Of a stretch of DNA of 64,000 nt, positions 16,879-25,337 are shown in pieces; the stretch's first letter is position 1; the number at the start of each line of letters is the position of its first letter. The translations under genes were made by a program, and so were the position numbers. Below the pieces are notes generated by a model, which was not told the origin of the DNA, did no database searches, and saw nothing but the letters and a program-made list of their open reading frames with translations. Location of the stretch: assembly GCA_964613665.1 (NCBI GenBank), contig CAZTIG010000004.1, forward strand, positions 76,237 to 140,236, written 5' to 3'. This DNA comes from CAZQFV01 sp964613665. GTDB taxonomy: Bacteria > Chloroflexota > Chloroflexia > DTKN01.

Positions 16879-18449
16879 GCCAGCGCCTCCTCCGCCGCGC
16901 GCAGGACCTGGCCGCTGTGCACCATCGCCGCCACCGCCTCGACGTCGGGCTGCAGGAAGCGGTCGTACCCCAGGAAAGGCACGCTCTGGCGGATCAGCCA
17001 GCGCACCGCGGCGGTGCTCCGCCCCAGCCGCGCCCCGGGGTCGAGGCCCAGGCGCAGGTCCACGGCCTGGGCAGCGCAGAGCAGCTCCAGGGCCACGATC
17101 CGCTCCACGTTCCACACGACCTGGCGGGCGTGCAGGGCCGCGTTGGCGCTCATGGAGACGTGGTCCTCCTGCTCCTCGCAGGTGGGGATCGAGTCGACGC
17201 TGTCGGGATGGGCCAGGGTCTTGTTCTCGGAGACGAGCGCCGCGGCCACGTACTGCGGGATCATCAGGCCGGCGTTCAGCCCGCTGTCCTCGACCAGCAT
17301 GGGCGGCAGGCCGTCGTTGAGTTGGCGTGTGAGCAGGCGAAAGATGCGCCGCTCAGCGATCGTGCCGATCTCGGCGATGGCGATGGCCAGGAAGTCGGCC
17401 GCCAGGGCCACCGGCTCGCCGTGAAAGTTGCCGCCGGAGAGGGCCTTGTTGGGCCGCTCCAGGTCGGGAAAGATGAGCGGGTTGTCGGTGACGGCGTTCA
17501 GCTCGCGGCCCAGGACCTCCCGGACGTACGCCAGCGCGTCGCGGGCCGCGCCCAGCACCTGCGGGGCACAGCGCAGGGAGTATGCGTCCTGGACCCGCGC
17601 TGCCGAGCCCACCAGGGTGCTGCCCTCCAGGTAGCGGCGCACCGCCGCTGCCGAGGCTACCTGGCCGGGATGGTTGCGCAGCCGGTGGACACGCTCGTCC
17701 AGGGCGTCCGGCGCGCCGCGCAGCGCCTCCAGCGTCAGGGCCAGGGCGACCTCGGACTGGCGCAGGGCCTGCTCGGCGTCGGCCAGAGCCAGCACGGCCA
17801 CCGCGGTGGAGACGGCGGTGCCGTTGTTCAGGGCCAGGCCCTCCTTGGCCTGCAGCACCAGGCGCTCCAGGCCGGCCCGGCGCATGGCCTCGGCGCCGGG
17901 GAGGCGCTCGCCCCGGTAGTACGCCTCCCCGCTGGGCTCGCTGGTGCCATCGGGATCGCGCGCCAGCACCAGCACCAGGTGCGAGAGCGGGGCCAGGTCG
18001 CCGCTCGCGCCGAGCGAGCCCTTGGCCGGGATGACCGGGTGCACGCCGCGATCGAGCATCTCCAGGAGCGTCTCCAGCGTCTCCAGGCGGATGCCGGAGT
18101 AGCCGCGGGCCAGGGTGTTGGCGCGCACCAGCATGGTCGCCCGCACGACCTCCTCCGGCAGCGGGTCGCCCAGCCCGCAGGCGTGGCTGGTGATGAGGTT
18201 GTGCATAAGGCGCTCGCCCTGGGCACCGGGCACGCAGACCCCGGCCAACGAGCCAAAGCCGGTGTTCAGGCCGTAGACGACCATCTGGTCCTGGGCGGCG
18301 ACCTGGTCGACCCAGTCGCGGCAGCGCTGCACCTGCTGGCGGGCCTGGGGACTGAGAGCCACCGGCCGGCCGGCGCGGGCCACCTCGAGGACGTCCTCCA
18401 GGGTCAGATGCTCGCCGTCGAGCAGCAGCGGGGCGGAGGCAGAGCTCAC
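16875..18449 (-). CDS. hutH: Histidine ammonia-lyase
   Basis: 524 residues, normal for aromatic ammonia-lyases. It converts L-histidine to urocanate and ammonia. The MIO prosthetic group forms from Ala148-Ser149-Gly150 in GSLGASGDLAPL, and the family segment VYGLNTGFG is at 58-66. The rest of the hut pathway is not nearby; the next genes are tmk and a Crp/Fnr regulator, so it may be isolated from its pathway. Tyrosine or phenylalanine lyase activity cannot be excluded by eye. GTG 18449 is preferred over ATG 18467 because AGGAGG stands seven bases before it. Confidence 0.92.
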   Translation of the reverse strand: MSSASAPLLLDGEHLTLEDVLEVARAGRPVALSPQARQQVQRCRDWVDQVAAQDQMVVYGLNTGFGSLAGVCVPGAQGERLMHNLITSHACGLGDPLPEEVVRATMLVRANTLARGYSGIRLETLETLLEMLDRGVHPVIPAKGSLGASGDLAPLSHLVLVLARDPDGTSEPSGEAYYRGERLPGAEAMRRAGLERLVLQAKEGLALNNGTAVSTAVAVLALADAEQALRQSEVALALTLEALRGAPDALDERVHRLRNHPGQVASAAAVRRYLEGSTLVGSAARVQDAYSLRCAPQVLGAARDALAYVREVLGRELNAVTDNPLIFPDLERPNKALSGGNFHGEPVALAADFLAIAIAEIGTIAERRIFRLLTRQLNDGLPPMLVEDSGLNAGLMIPQYVAAALVSENKTLAHPDSVDSIPTCEEQEDHVSMSANAALHARQVVWNVERIVALELLCAAQAVDLRLGLDPGARLGRSTAAVRWLIRQSVPFLGYDRFLQPDVEAVAAMVHSGQVLRAAEEALA

Positions 18450-18478
18450 CGACGCACCTCCTGGCATTTGCTGGGGGC

Positions 18479-18507
18479 AGTGTAGCAGAAAAGGCGCGTG
18501 GGCGCAA
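18479..18507 (-). promoter_or_regulatory. sigma70-type promoter for hutH operon
   Basis: Minus strand TTGCGC (18507-18502), 17-base spacer, TACACT (18484-18479). It is back to back with the rpsO promoter. Confidence 0.68.
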
Positions 18508-18525
18508 GTGGCGCCCATGCCTGAT

Positions 18526-18554
18526 TTGCATTGTCATAGGCCCTGTGGTATAAT
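18526..18554 (+). promoter_or_regulatory. sigma70-type promoter for rpsO
   Basis: TTGCAT (18526-18531), 17-base spacer ending GTGG (extended -10), TATAAT (18549-18554), with transcript start expected near 18561. It is one of the strongest promoters in the window. Confidence 0.82.
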
Positions 18555-18602
18555 ACCGCCAGCACGTGTAATGAGAGCAGTGGTCGATGTAGGAGGCTGG
18601 CA

Positions 18603-18872
18603 GTGTCTTTGCAGAGGGCGGAGAAAGACGTGATCATACAACAATACCAGACCCACACCGGCGACACGGGCTCCCCGGAGGTGCAGGTCGCATTGCTGAC
18701 CGAGCGGATCAACCAGTTGACCGAGCACCTGAAGATCAACATACACGACCACCACTCGCGGCGCGGACTGCTGAAGCTGGTCGGCCGCCGGCGCCGGCTC
18801 CTGGCCTATCTGCGGCGCAAGGATGTGGATCGCTACCGGGCCGTCATCAACCGCCTCGGCCTGCGCAAGTAG
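18603..18872 (+). CDS. rpsO: 30S ribosomal protein S15
   Basis: 89 residues, the normal bS15/uS15 length. The sequence contains the rRNA-binding segments THTGDTGSPEVQ and HHSRRGLLKLVGRRRRLLAYL, followed by YRAVINRLGLRK. S15 binds the central domain of 16S rRNA early in assembly. The start is GTG 18603 with AGGAGG six bases upstream. A strong hairpin terminator follows at 18902. The next gene is pnp, the same order as the rpsO-pnp pair of many bacteria. Confidence 0.97.
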   Translation: MSLQRAEKDVIIQQYQTHTGDTGSPEVQVALLTERINQLTEHLKINIHDHHSRRGLLKLVGRRRRLLAYLRRKDVDRYRAVINRLGLRK

Positions 18873-18901
18873 GCCGGGAAGGATCTGGCCAATGGAGAAC
18901 G

Positions 18902-18931
18902 ACCCCCACGAAGATCGCGGTGGGGGTTGTT
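18902..18931 (+). terminator. Rho-independent terminator after rpsO
   Basis: ACCCCCAC (18902-18909) pairs perfectly with GTGGGGGT (18920-18927), followed by TGTTT. It separates rpsO from pnp. No good second promoter is visible before pnp, so some read-through is likely. Confidence 0.8.
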
Positions 18932-18977
18932 TCGTGCCGGAAGGAGGTGCTGCAGAATCGTCACTGGCCAACGGATT

Positions 18978-19056
18978 CCGTGGATGTTAGGGATTGGAGA
19001 GCGCCCCGCAGCGCGGGGGCATCTGCGAGGCGCTCTCCAGTGCCTAACCTCCACGG
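18978..19056 (+). promoter_or_regulatory. Long leader hairpin upstream of pnp
   Basis: Bases 18978-19005 pair with 19029-19056: a 28-position stem with 25 Watson-Crick pairs, one G.U and two mismatches, closed by a 23-base loop that can form a small GCAG/CTGC stem itself. Such a long duplex is the kind of structure RNase III cuts. In E. coli, pnp mRNA is autoregulated through RNase III cleavage of a leader hairpin followed by PNPase action. By analogy this is probably a PNPase autoregulatory element; that function is inferred. Confidence 0.7.
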
Positions 19057-19171
19057 ATACAGGGGCTGAACGCCCGCCTGGCCCGGCCGTATGCCTAGCG
19101 GCAGCTCGCCGCGGCGCGCCGGCAGGAAGTACCTCGAGTCCCACCAACGAAAACAGAAGGATCCATGTGCA

Positions 19172-19210
19172 GCTGCCAGCGAAGAGGTCGGCAGGCCGCA
19201 GGCTGGCAGC
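19172..19210 (+). promoter_or_regulatory. Second leader hairpin, just upstream of pnp
   Basis: GCTGCCAGC (19172-19180) and GCTGGCAGC (19202-19210) form a perfect 9-bp stem with a 21-base loop, ending 20 bases before the pnp start. It may present or mask the ribosome site. The interval 19057-19171 shows nothing else I can name. Confidence 0.5.
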
Positions 19211-19230
19211 CATCAAGAGAGGCGATTGAA

Positions 19231-21513
19231 ATGACGCAACACAGTGAACACAAGGTAGGAGAACGGACCGTGCACCGCTTCGAGCTGACAGTGGGCGGCA
19301 AGACCGTGTCGTTCGAGACAGGCCACTTGGCCGAGCAGGCCAACGGGGCCGTGCTGGTGCGCTGCGGCGAGACCGCCGTGCTGGCCACCGCGGTGGCCTC
19401 GCGTGAGCCGCGCGAGGGGATCGATTTCTTTCCCCTGACGGTCGACTTTGAGGAAAAGATGTACGCCGCCGGCAAGATCCCCGGCAGCTTCTTCCGCCGC
19501 GAGGGCCGGCCGGGCGAGACGGCCATCCTCTCCGCCCGCCTGATCGACCGCCCCCTGCGGCCCCTCTTTCCCAAGGGCTACCGCAACGACGTGCAGGTCA
19601 TCATCACCGTCCTGGCCGTGGACCACGAGAACGCGCCCGACGTGCTGGGCATCGCCGGTGCCTCCGCGGCGCTGATGATCTCCGACATCCCCTTCGCCGG
19701 CCCCGTCGGCGCCGTGCGCATGGGTATGCTGGAGGGCAGACCGGTCGTCAATCCGACCATGGAGCAGGCCGAGAACGAGAGCGCCCTGAACCTGGTCGTC
19801 GCCGGAACCGAGGACGCCATCATCATGGCCGAGGGCGAGGCCCGCGAGCTGCCCGAGGACGCGATCCTCGAGGCACTGCGCCAGGCCCACCTGGCCATGC
19901 AGCCGCTGCTGGAGGTGCAGCGCGAGATGGCTGCCCTCCTGGGCAAGCCCAAGCAGCAGTTCGCGGCCAGCGAGATCCCGGCCGAGCGCATCGAGCAGGT
20001 GCGCGCCTGGCTCGGCCCGCGCCTGGGCGAGGCCCTGCAGCACAGGGTCAAGCAGGAGCGCGAAGAGGCCACCAATCTGCTGCGCCAGGAGACGGTGGCG
20101 GCGTTCGGCACCGGCCAGACGGAGCAGGAGGTGCTCGACAACGCCAGGGAGGTCGGGGCCATCTTCGACCAGCTCTTCAAGGAGACGATGCGCCAGACCA
20201 TCCTCGCCCAGAACCTGCGGCCCGACGGCCGCGGGCCGCGCGAGGTCCGCCCCCTGACCATCGAGGTGGGCCTGCTGCCGCGGGTGCACGGATCGGCCCT
20301 CTTCACCCGCGGCCAGACCCAGGTGCTCACGGTGACCACGCTGGGCGCGCCGGGCGACGCGCAGACCATCGACGACCTGGGCATCGTCCCCGACAAGCGC
20401 TACATCCACCACTATAACTTCCCGCCCTACTCCACCGGCGAGGCCCGCCCGCTGCGCGGCCCGCACCGCCGGGACATCGGCCACGGCGCCCTGGCCGAGC
20501 GCGCCCTTGCGGCCGTGCTCCCCAGCGAGGACGAGTTTCCCTACACGCTGCGCCTGGTGTCGGAGGTCCTGTCCAGCAACGGGTCCTCCTCCATGGCCTC
20601 GGTCTGCGGCAGTTCGCTCTCGCTGATGGATGCCGGCGTTCCCATCAAGGCCCAGGTGGCCGGCGTGGCCATGGGCCTGATCAGCGACCCCAACGGACGG
20701 TACGCCATCCTGACCGACATCCAGGGCGTGGAGGACTTTCTCGGCGACATGGACCTGAAGATCGCCGGGACCGGGCGGGGCATCACGGCCTTGCAGATGG
20801 ACCAGAAGGTCCACGGGCTGCCCTACGAGGTGCTGTCCCAGGCCCTGGCCCAGGCCCGCGAGGGCCGCCTGCACATCCTGCAAGCCATGAACGCGGTGAT
20901 CGATCGGCCGCGGCCGGACCTGTCGCCCTACGCGCCACGCATCATCAAGCTGCACATCGATCCGGAAAAGATCGGCGCGGTCATCGGTCCCGGCGGCAAG
21001 ATGATCCGCTCGATCATCGAGGCCTCGGGGGCGGAGATCGACGTCGAGGACGACGGCTCCGTCTATGTCACCACGGCCAACGCCGATGGCGCGCGCATTG
21101 CCGTGCAGATGATCGAGCAGCTCACGCGCGAGCCCAAGGTGGGCGACGTCTACCTGGGCAAGGTCGTGCGCCTGATGCCGTACGGGGCCTTTGTCAACAT
21201 CCTGCCGAACCGCGACGGCATGGTGCACATCTCCGAGCTGGACGAGAGCCGCGTGGACAGCGTCGAGGACGTGGTCAAGATCGGCGACGAGATCAACGTG
21301 ATGATCACCCAGGTCGACCCCGAGGGCAAGATCTCGCTCTCCCGCCGGGCGGTGCTGACCGGCAAGCTGCCGGCCGTGGCCGCAGCGCGCAAGCGCGGGC
21401 CCTCCGACCGTGCCGGCCGCGGCGAGCGGGGTGGCCGCGACCGCGATCGCGGACGGGGGTTCGACCGCGAGCGGGACCGCCGGCGGCCCCCACGCCGGCC
21501 GACGGAGCGATAG
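19231..21513 (+). CDS. pnp: Polyribonucleotide nucleotidyltransferase (PNPase)
   Basis: 760 residues. It degrades RNA phosphorolytically from the 3' end and can add tails. Two RNase PH domains (roughly 10-230 and 320-550) flank a helical domain. The second carries RPDGRGPREVRPL and SSNGSSSMASVCG, which contribute to the active site. A KH domain starts near residue 570 (IDPEKIGAVIGPGGKMIRSI) and an S1 domain lies at about 640-710. The last 40 residues are an Arg/Gly/Asp-rich tail (RGERGGRDRDRGRG) that probably aids RNA binding. ATG 19231 gives the family N-terminus; AGAGAGG precedes it. A 16-base gap leads to the glycosyltransferase gene. Confidence 0.96.
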   Translation: MTQHSEHKVGERTVHRFELTVGGKTVSFETGHLAEQANGAVLVRCGETAVLATAVASREPREGIDFFPLTVDFEEKMYAAGKIPGSFFRREGRPGETAILSARLIDRPLRPLFPKGYRNDVQVIITVLAVDHENAPDVLGIAGASAALMISDIPFAGPVGAVRMGMLEGRPVVNPTMEQAENESALNLVVAGTEDAIIMAEGEARELPEDAILEALRQAHLAMQPLLEVQREMAALLGKPKQQFAASEIPAERIEQVRAWLGPRLGEALQHRVKQEREEATNLLRQETVAAFGTGQTEQEVLDNAREVGAIFDQLFKETMRQTILAQNLRPDGRGPREVRPLTIEVGLLPRVHGSALFTRGQTQVLTVTTLGAPGDAQTIDDLGIVPDKRYIHHYNFPPYSTGEARPLRGPHRRDIGHGALAERALAAVLPSEDEFPYTLRLVSEVLSSNGSSSMASVCGSSLSLMDAGVPIKAQVAGVAMGLISDPNGRYAILTDIQGVEDFLGDMDLKIAGTGRGITALQMDQKVHGLPYEVLSQALAQAREGRLHILQAMNAVIDRPRPDLSPYAPRIIKLHIDPEKIGAVIGPGGKMIRSIIEASGAEIDVEDDGSVYVTTANADGARIAVQMIEQLTREPKVGDVYLGKVVRLMPYGAFVNILPNRDGMVHISELDESRVDSVEDVVKIGDEINVMITQVDPEGKISLSRRAVLTGKLPAVAAARKRGPSDRAGRGERGGRDRDRGRGFDRERDRRRPPRRPTER

Positions 21514-21528
21514 CCCCGGAACAGGGCC

Positions 21529-22665
21529 ATGCGCATCGGCATCAGCGCCCACTTCTGGCCCCGCCTCACCGCCGGCAGCGGGCAGTACCTGCGCCACCTG
21601 GTGCGGGAACTGGCCCGCGTGGGGACGGAGCACAGCTTCGTCCTGATCGGTGAGCGCGGGGCCTTTGCCGATGGCCCGCCGCCGGTGCCGGCGGTCGAGC
21701 TGGCCCCGGCGCCGCTGCCGGCCGGCCGGCCGGCCCGGCTCTGGTTCGAGCAGATGGCGGTGCCCCGCGCCGCCCGCGCGCTGCGCCTGGACCTGCTGCA
21801 CGTGCCCTACCTGGCCCCGCCCCTCTTCTCGCCGGTGCCGACGGTCGTCACCGTGCACGACCTCATCCCCTACCTCCTCCCGGCCTACCGCGGCTCCTGG
21901 CGCAAGCGCGCCTACACCTGGCTGGACCTGCAGGCCGCGCGGCGCGCCCGCCTGCTGATCGCCGTGTCCGAGCACACCCGGCAGGACACCGTGCGCTGCC
22001 TAGGGTTCCCGGCCGAGCGCATCCGCGTCACCTACGAGGCCGCCGCGCCAGGGCTGCGGCCGGCCGGGCCGGCCGCGGTGGCGGCCGTGCGCGCGCGCTA
22101 CGGCCTCCCGCCGCGGCTGGTGCTCTACCTGGGGGACACGGACCGCCGCAAGGGGCTGCCGCTTCTCTTGGAAACCGTCGCTCGCTGGCGCGCGAGACAC
22201 CCCAGCGAACCACTCGGCCTGGCCATCGCCGGCCCGCTGCACCAGCCCGGCGGCGCGGTGTTCCTCGACCTGCCGGCCATGGCCCGGTCCCTCGGGCTGG
22301 AGGACGTAGTGCGCTTCCTCGGCCCCGTGCCCGAGGAGGACAAGCCCGCCCTCTACAGCGCCGCAGCGGTCTTTGCCTTCCTCAGCGAGTACGAGGGCTT
22401 TGGCCTGCCGCCGCTCGAGGCCATGGCCTGCGGCGCTGCCGTCCTCTGCGCCGACAACTCGTCGCTGCCCGAGGTGGTGGGAGAGGCCGGCGTGCTGGTG
22501 AACCGTGACGACGAGGCCGCCGTGCTGGCGGCCCTGGAACGGCTGCTCGCCGATGAGGAGTGGCGGACGGAGCTCGGCCGGCGGGGGCGCGAGCGGGCCG
22601 CGACTTTCTCCTGGGAGCGCACGGCGCGGGAGACGCTGCGGGCGTACGAGGCGGCAGCGCAGTAG
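21529..22665 (+). CDS. GT4-family glycosyltransferase
   Basis: 378 residues with the two-lobed GT-B fold. The N-lobe begins MRIGISAHFWPRLTAGSGQY, with the glycine-rich acceptor loop. The C-lobe has the nucleotide-sugar motif EYEGFGLPPLEAMACG (the E-x7-E signature) and then SSLPEVVGEAGVLV. It transfers a sugar from a nucleotide donor, probably in exopolysaccharide or glycolipid assembly; donor and acceptor are unknown. It follows pnp closely and converges with the radical SAM gene, with 12 bases between stops. Confidence 0.9.
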   Translation: MRIGISAHFWPRLTAGSGQYLRHLVRELARVGTEHSFVLIGERGAFADGPPPVPAVELAPAPLPAGRPARLWFEQMAVPRAARALRLDLLHVPYLAPPLFSPVPTVVTVHDLIPYLLPAYRGSWRKRAYTWLDLQAARRARLLIAVSEHTRQDTVRCLGFPAERIRVTYEAAAPGLRPAGPAAVAAVRARYGLPPRLVLYLGDTDRRKGLPLLLETVARWRARHPSEPLGLAIAGPLHQPGGAVFLDLPAMARSLGLEDVVRFLGPVPEEDKPALYSAAAVFAFLSEYEGFGLPPLEAMACGAAVLCADNSSLPEVVGEAGVLVNRDDEAAVLAALERLLADEEWRTELGRRGRERAATFSWERTARETLRAYEAAAQ

Positions 22666-22677
22666 CCTGCCGCGGCG

Positions 22678-23757
22678 TCAGTAGGCACTGCCCAGCAGGT
22701 GGCGGTTGCCCACGCGCACGTTCCGCAGTCCGGCCTCCTGCGCGGCCGCGAGGCACTCGGCGGCGTGCCGGCGCGAGGTCGGCGGCAGGTCGCTCAGGAA
22801 AAAGGCCGGCCCGAACCCCAGCAGCGCATAGGGGATGTCCGGGCTCAGGGAGGCGATGTGGCGCGCCAGCGCCCCTACCTCCTGCGCATCGACATAGCCC
22901 GGGACGAGCAGCGTCGCCGCCACCAGCAGCGGCGGGTCCGGCTGCTCGTGGAAGCGCCGCGCCGCCCGGGCCAGGTTCGCCAGGGTGCGGCGGTTGCTGA
23001 AGCCGGTCAGGGCGATGTGCAGCGGCTCGCTCCAGGCCTTCAGGTCGAACTTGACCACGCCTCCGGTCGCCAGCGAAAGGTCCACCGCCTGGTCCAGCAG
23101 CCTCGGGGACATGGTCCCGTTCGTCTCCCAGCAGACACGCACGCCCCGCCCCGCTAGGAGGCGCGAGGTGGCCAGGGCGTGCGGCATCTGCGGAGTGGGG
23201 TCGCCGCCAAAGTAGCAGATGCACTCGGTGTGGGCGCCGGCCGCGGCGGCCAGCTCCGCCGCGCTCAGTTCGTCCACGTCGGGCGAGAGGTCACGGTACT
23301 GCCAGTTCTGGCAGCCCAGGCAATCGAGTGAGCAGGCCCCGTAGAACACGGCCAGGTTGACCTTGCCGTGGGCCCGGCCGGCCGGGCAGACCCACTCGGC
23401 CACGCAGTTGGTGGGAATCGGGTCATCGTACCAGTGCAGGACGCCGTGCTGGGCCGTGCCGCCGCGGTGGTGGAGCCGCCCCCTGCGGCCCTCGCGCAGG
23501 CCGCAGTAGCCCACCTCGCCCTCGCCCATGCGGCAGTCGTGCACGCACAAGCCACAGCGGGCCCCCCCGGGGCTGCGCGGGGGCTGCGGCGGCAGGCCGA
23601 ACTCGCGGCGGGCCCGCACGTGGGCCTCCTCGGCCAGGGGCAGGGCCTCCGCCGGCCGGCCGCGCAGGCAATCGGCGCACACGCCCAGAAAGGCCGCCAC
23701 GCGCGGATCGCTGCGGCCGCAGAGCCGACAAATAGGGGCAGACTCTTGCCGTGACAT
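22678..23757 (-). CDS. Radical SAM protein with N-terminal cysteine motifs (AmmeMemoRadiSam-like)
   Basis: 359 residues. The radical SAM cluster motif is CSLDCLGC (Cys142, 146, 149), preceded by KVNLAVFYGA and followed by CQNWQYRD, similar to AmmeMemoRadiSam-type and PflA-like enzymes. The N-terminus adds a zinc-ribbon-like set (C10, C13, C27, C30) and a second cluster CGLCVHDC...GYCGLR (C68, 71, 75, 85), which resembles the cysteine-rich head of that family. The reaction is unknown. It is the last of four minus-strand genes after a MoaD-like carrier, a ThiF-like E1 and a HEAT-like protein, and the spacer before it is entirely heptamer repeat. Confidence 0.82.
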   Translation of the reverse strand: MSRQESAPICRLCGRSDPRVAAFLGVCADCLRGRPAEALPLAEEAHVRARREFGLPPQPPRSPGGARCGLCVHDCRMGEGEVGYCGLREGRRGRLHHRGGTAQHGVLHWYDDPIPTNCVAEWVCPAGRAHGKVNLAVFYGACSLDCLGCQNWQYRDLSPDVDELSAAELAAAAGAHTECICYFGGDPTPQMPHALATSRLLAGRGVRVCWETNGTMSPRLLDQAVDLSLATGGVVKFDLKAWSEPLHIALTGFSNRRTLANLARAARRFHEQPDPPLLVAATLLVPGYVDAQEVGALARHIASLSPDIPYALLGFGPAFFLSDLPPTSRRHAAECLAAAQEAGLRNVRVGNRHLLGSAY

Positions 23758-23762
23758 CAACG

Positions 23763-23825
23763 GGCCTCTTGCTTCTTGCTTCTTGCTTCTTGCCTCCTGC
23801 CTCTTGCCTCCTGCCTCTTGCCTCA
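23763..23825. repeat. Nine-unit 7-bp tandem repeat, TGCYTCY
   Basis: Units GGCCTCT, three of TGCTTCT, TGCCTCC, TGCCTCT, TGCCTCC, TGCCTCT and TGCCTCA are perfectly in phase. The array begins six bases upstream of the radical SAM start and ends inside the stop codon of the HEAT-like gene, so it is the whole spacer. Read on the minus strand the unit is AGAGGCA/GGAGGCA, so several units carry purine-rich sequence similar to a ribosome-binding site directly ahead of the radical SAM start codon. Confidence 0.85.
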
Positions 23826-25334
23826 ACCCAGCTCCCCGGCCTGCCGCAAGTTCTCGGCCGCCACCAGCAGGCTCTTCTGCAGCAGCAGCAGGGAGAAGAT
23901 GCTCTGCAACGGCTGGGCGTCGTCCATCTCTTCCGCCGCGGCTGCCGCCACCGCCGCCAGCTCCGCCTTCCCGGCCCGCTGCAGCCAGCCGGCCATGTCG
24001 CGCAGCCGCCGGGCGTACAGCAGGCAGACCTCGGCCGGCAGCTCGGACTGGATCAGAGAGACGGTGGCCAGCGCCAGCAGGCCCTGCCCCTCGGGACGGG
24101 AGAGATCAGCGCCCTGCAGGGTCTGCGCCATCCCGTAGATGGCCTCGCTCTCCACGTACCACGAGGCCAGGTAGCGGTGCCCCAGTAGCCGCGACACGTC
24201 GCTCTGGACCAGGCCCGCGGCCCGCTGCGGCCACCGCGGCGGCTGCTCCTCGGCTACGTCCCAACCCCAGATCTGCGGGTGAAAGAAGCGGTACTCCAGC
24301 GGGCAGAGGGCCTCGCGCGTTTCGACATAGGCCAGGTACTCGCGCAGGAGACCCTGGGCATAGCCCCAGGCCGCCTCCAGCAGATAGATGCCCTCCCACG
24401 GGTGCGGTGCCGGGTACACGCTGCCCTGCGGTCCAACGGCAGGGATCTCCGGATGCGCGTAGACGACCTCGTACGCTCCCCGCACGCCCTGGCTGTCGTC
24501 CAGAAAGAGGTGCACGGCGCGATACCCGCCCTCCACCGGAAAGAGAAAGAGCAGCAGGCGGTTGCCACCCCCGTCCAGCGGGCTGACCAGCGCGCGGGCC
24601 CCTGCCGGAAGCGCCGGCCGGGGCGGCTCCGGCACCCCGCTGAGGAGCAGCTTGCGGCGCACGCGCTCGACCATGGCCCGCCGCGGCAGCGGCACGTTGG
24701 GCTCCAGGACGCGCAGCGCGTGCAGCGCGGCCGGCAGCCGCACCGTGCCCAGCGACTCCAGCGCCCGCTGGGCCACCTCGTCGCGCTCGTCCAGGGCGAA
24801 AAAGGCCAGCACGGCCACCGCCTGGTCGCCGGCAGCCTCGCGGAAACGCTCCAGGGCGGCGAGTATGTCCGCCAGCGGCTGCGCATGGATGATCGATAGG
24901 TAGTCCAGGCGAACCAGGTACTCGTGGGGCGGCGTGTCGCGCAGGAGGGCACGCACGGCCACGTCGGTGGGGTTCCCCAGGGCGCTGAAGAGGCTCTCGT
25001 CCGGCGGCTCTTCCAGGAACTGGTCCAGCAGCACCATGGCCACGATGCGCCGACGGTCGGAGCTGCGCGGAGCGACGATCGCCCGGCGCAGCGCCGCGGC
25101 CGCGCGGCGGCGGTCCTGCATCTGCGCCAGCGTCCGCCCGAGTGCCCGCACCATCCAGGGGTCGGGTGTGTCGAGGTGATGCAGCACGACCGGCAGGACC
25201 GCCGCGCCGTAGCCCTTGAGCGTCAGCAGATAGGGCCGGCTGCCCTCCTCCGTGCGCGCCCGCGCCAGCGCGCGCAGGGCCGCCTCGATCTCCGGGCGGC
25301 TGCGCAGCGTGGTGACGACCTGGCCCCTGGACAT
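23823..25334 (-). CDS. HEAT-repeat-like alpha-helical protein
   Basis: 503 residues. The first 230 consist of helical pairs rich in Leu, Ala and Arg with HEAT-like spacing (AAVLPVVLHHLDTPDPWMVRALGRTL; EVAQRALESLGTVRLPAALHAL). The centre (about 245-320) is a beta-rich region. The last 180 residues are again helical, with SIFSLLLLQKSLLVAAE near the end. HEAT folds bind proteins or nucleic acids as scaffolds. It lies three bases after the ThiF-like gene and is probably coupled to it. No catalytic motif is seen, so the function is unknown; the operon suggests a role with the carrier/E1 pair. Confidence 0.72.
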   Translation of the reverse strand: MSRGQVVTTLRSRPEIEAALRALARARTEEGSRPYLLTLKGYGAAVLPVVLHHLDTPDPWMVRALGRTLAQMQDRRRAAAALRRAIVAPRSSDRRRIVAMVLLDQFLEEPPDESLFSALGNPTDVAVRALLRDTPPHEYLVRLDYLSIIHAQPLADILAALERFREAAGDQAVAVLAFFALDERDEVAQRALESLGTVRLPAALHALRVLEPNVPLPRRAMVERVRRKLLLSGVPEPPRPALPAGARALVSPLDGGGNRLLLFLFPVEGGYRAVHLFLDDSQGVRGAYEVVYAHPEIPAVGPQGSVYPAPHPWEGIYLLEAAWGYAQGLLREYLAYVETREALCPLEYRFFHPQIWGWDVAEEQPPRWPQRAAGLVQSDVSRLLGHRYLASWYVESEAIYGMAQTLQGADLSRPEGQGLLALATVSLIQSELPAEVCLLYARRLRDMAGWLQRAGKAELAAVAAAAAEEMDDAQPLQSIFSLLLLQKSLLVAAENLRQAGELG

Positions 25335-25337
25335 GGC

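Noticed and set aside
18558..18601. GCCAGC/GCTGGC pair around the rpsO ribosome site as an S15 autoregulatory hairpin
   Set aside because: The left arm falls at -3 to +3 relative to the expected transcript start, so it is not fully in the mRNA.
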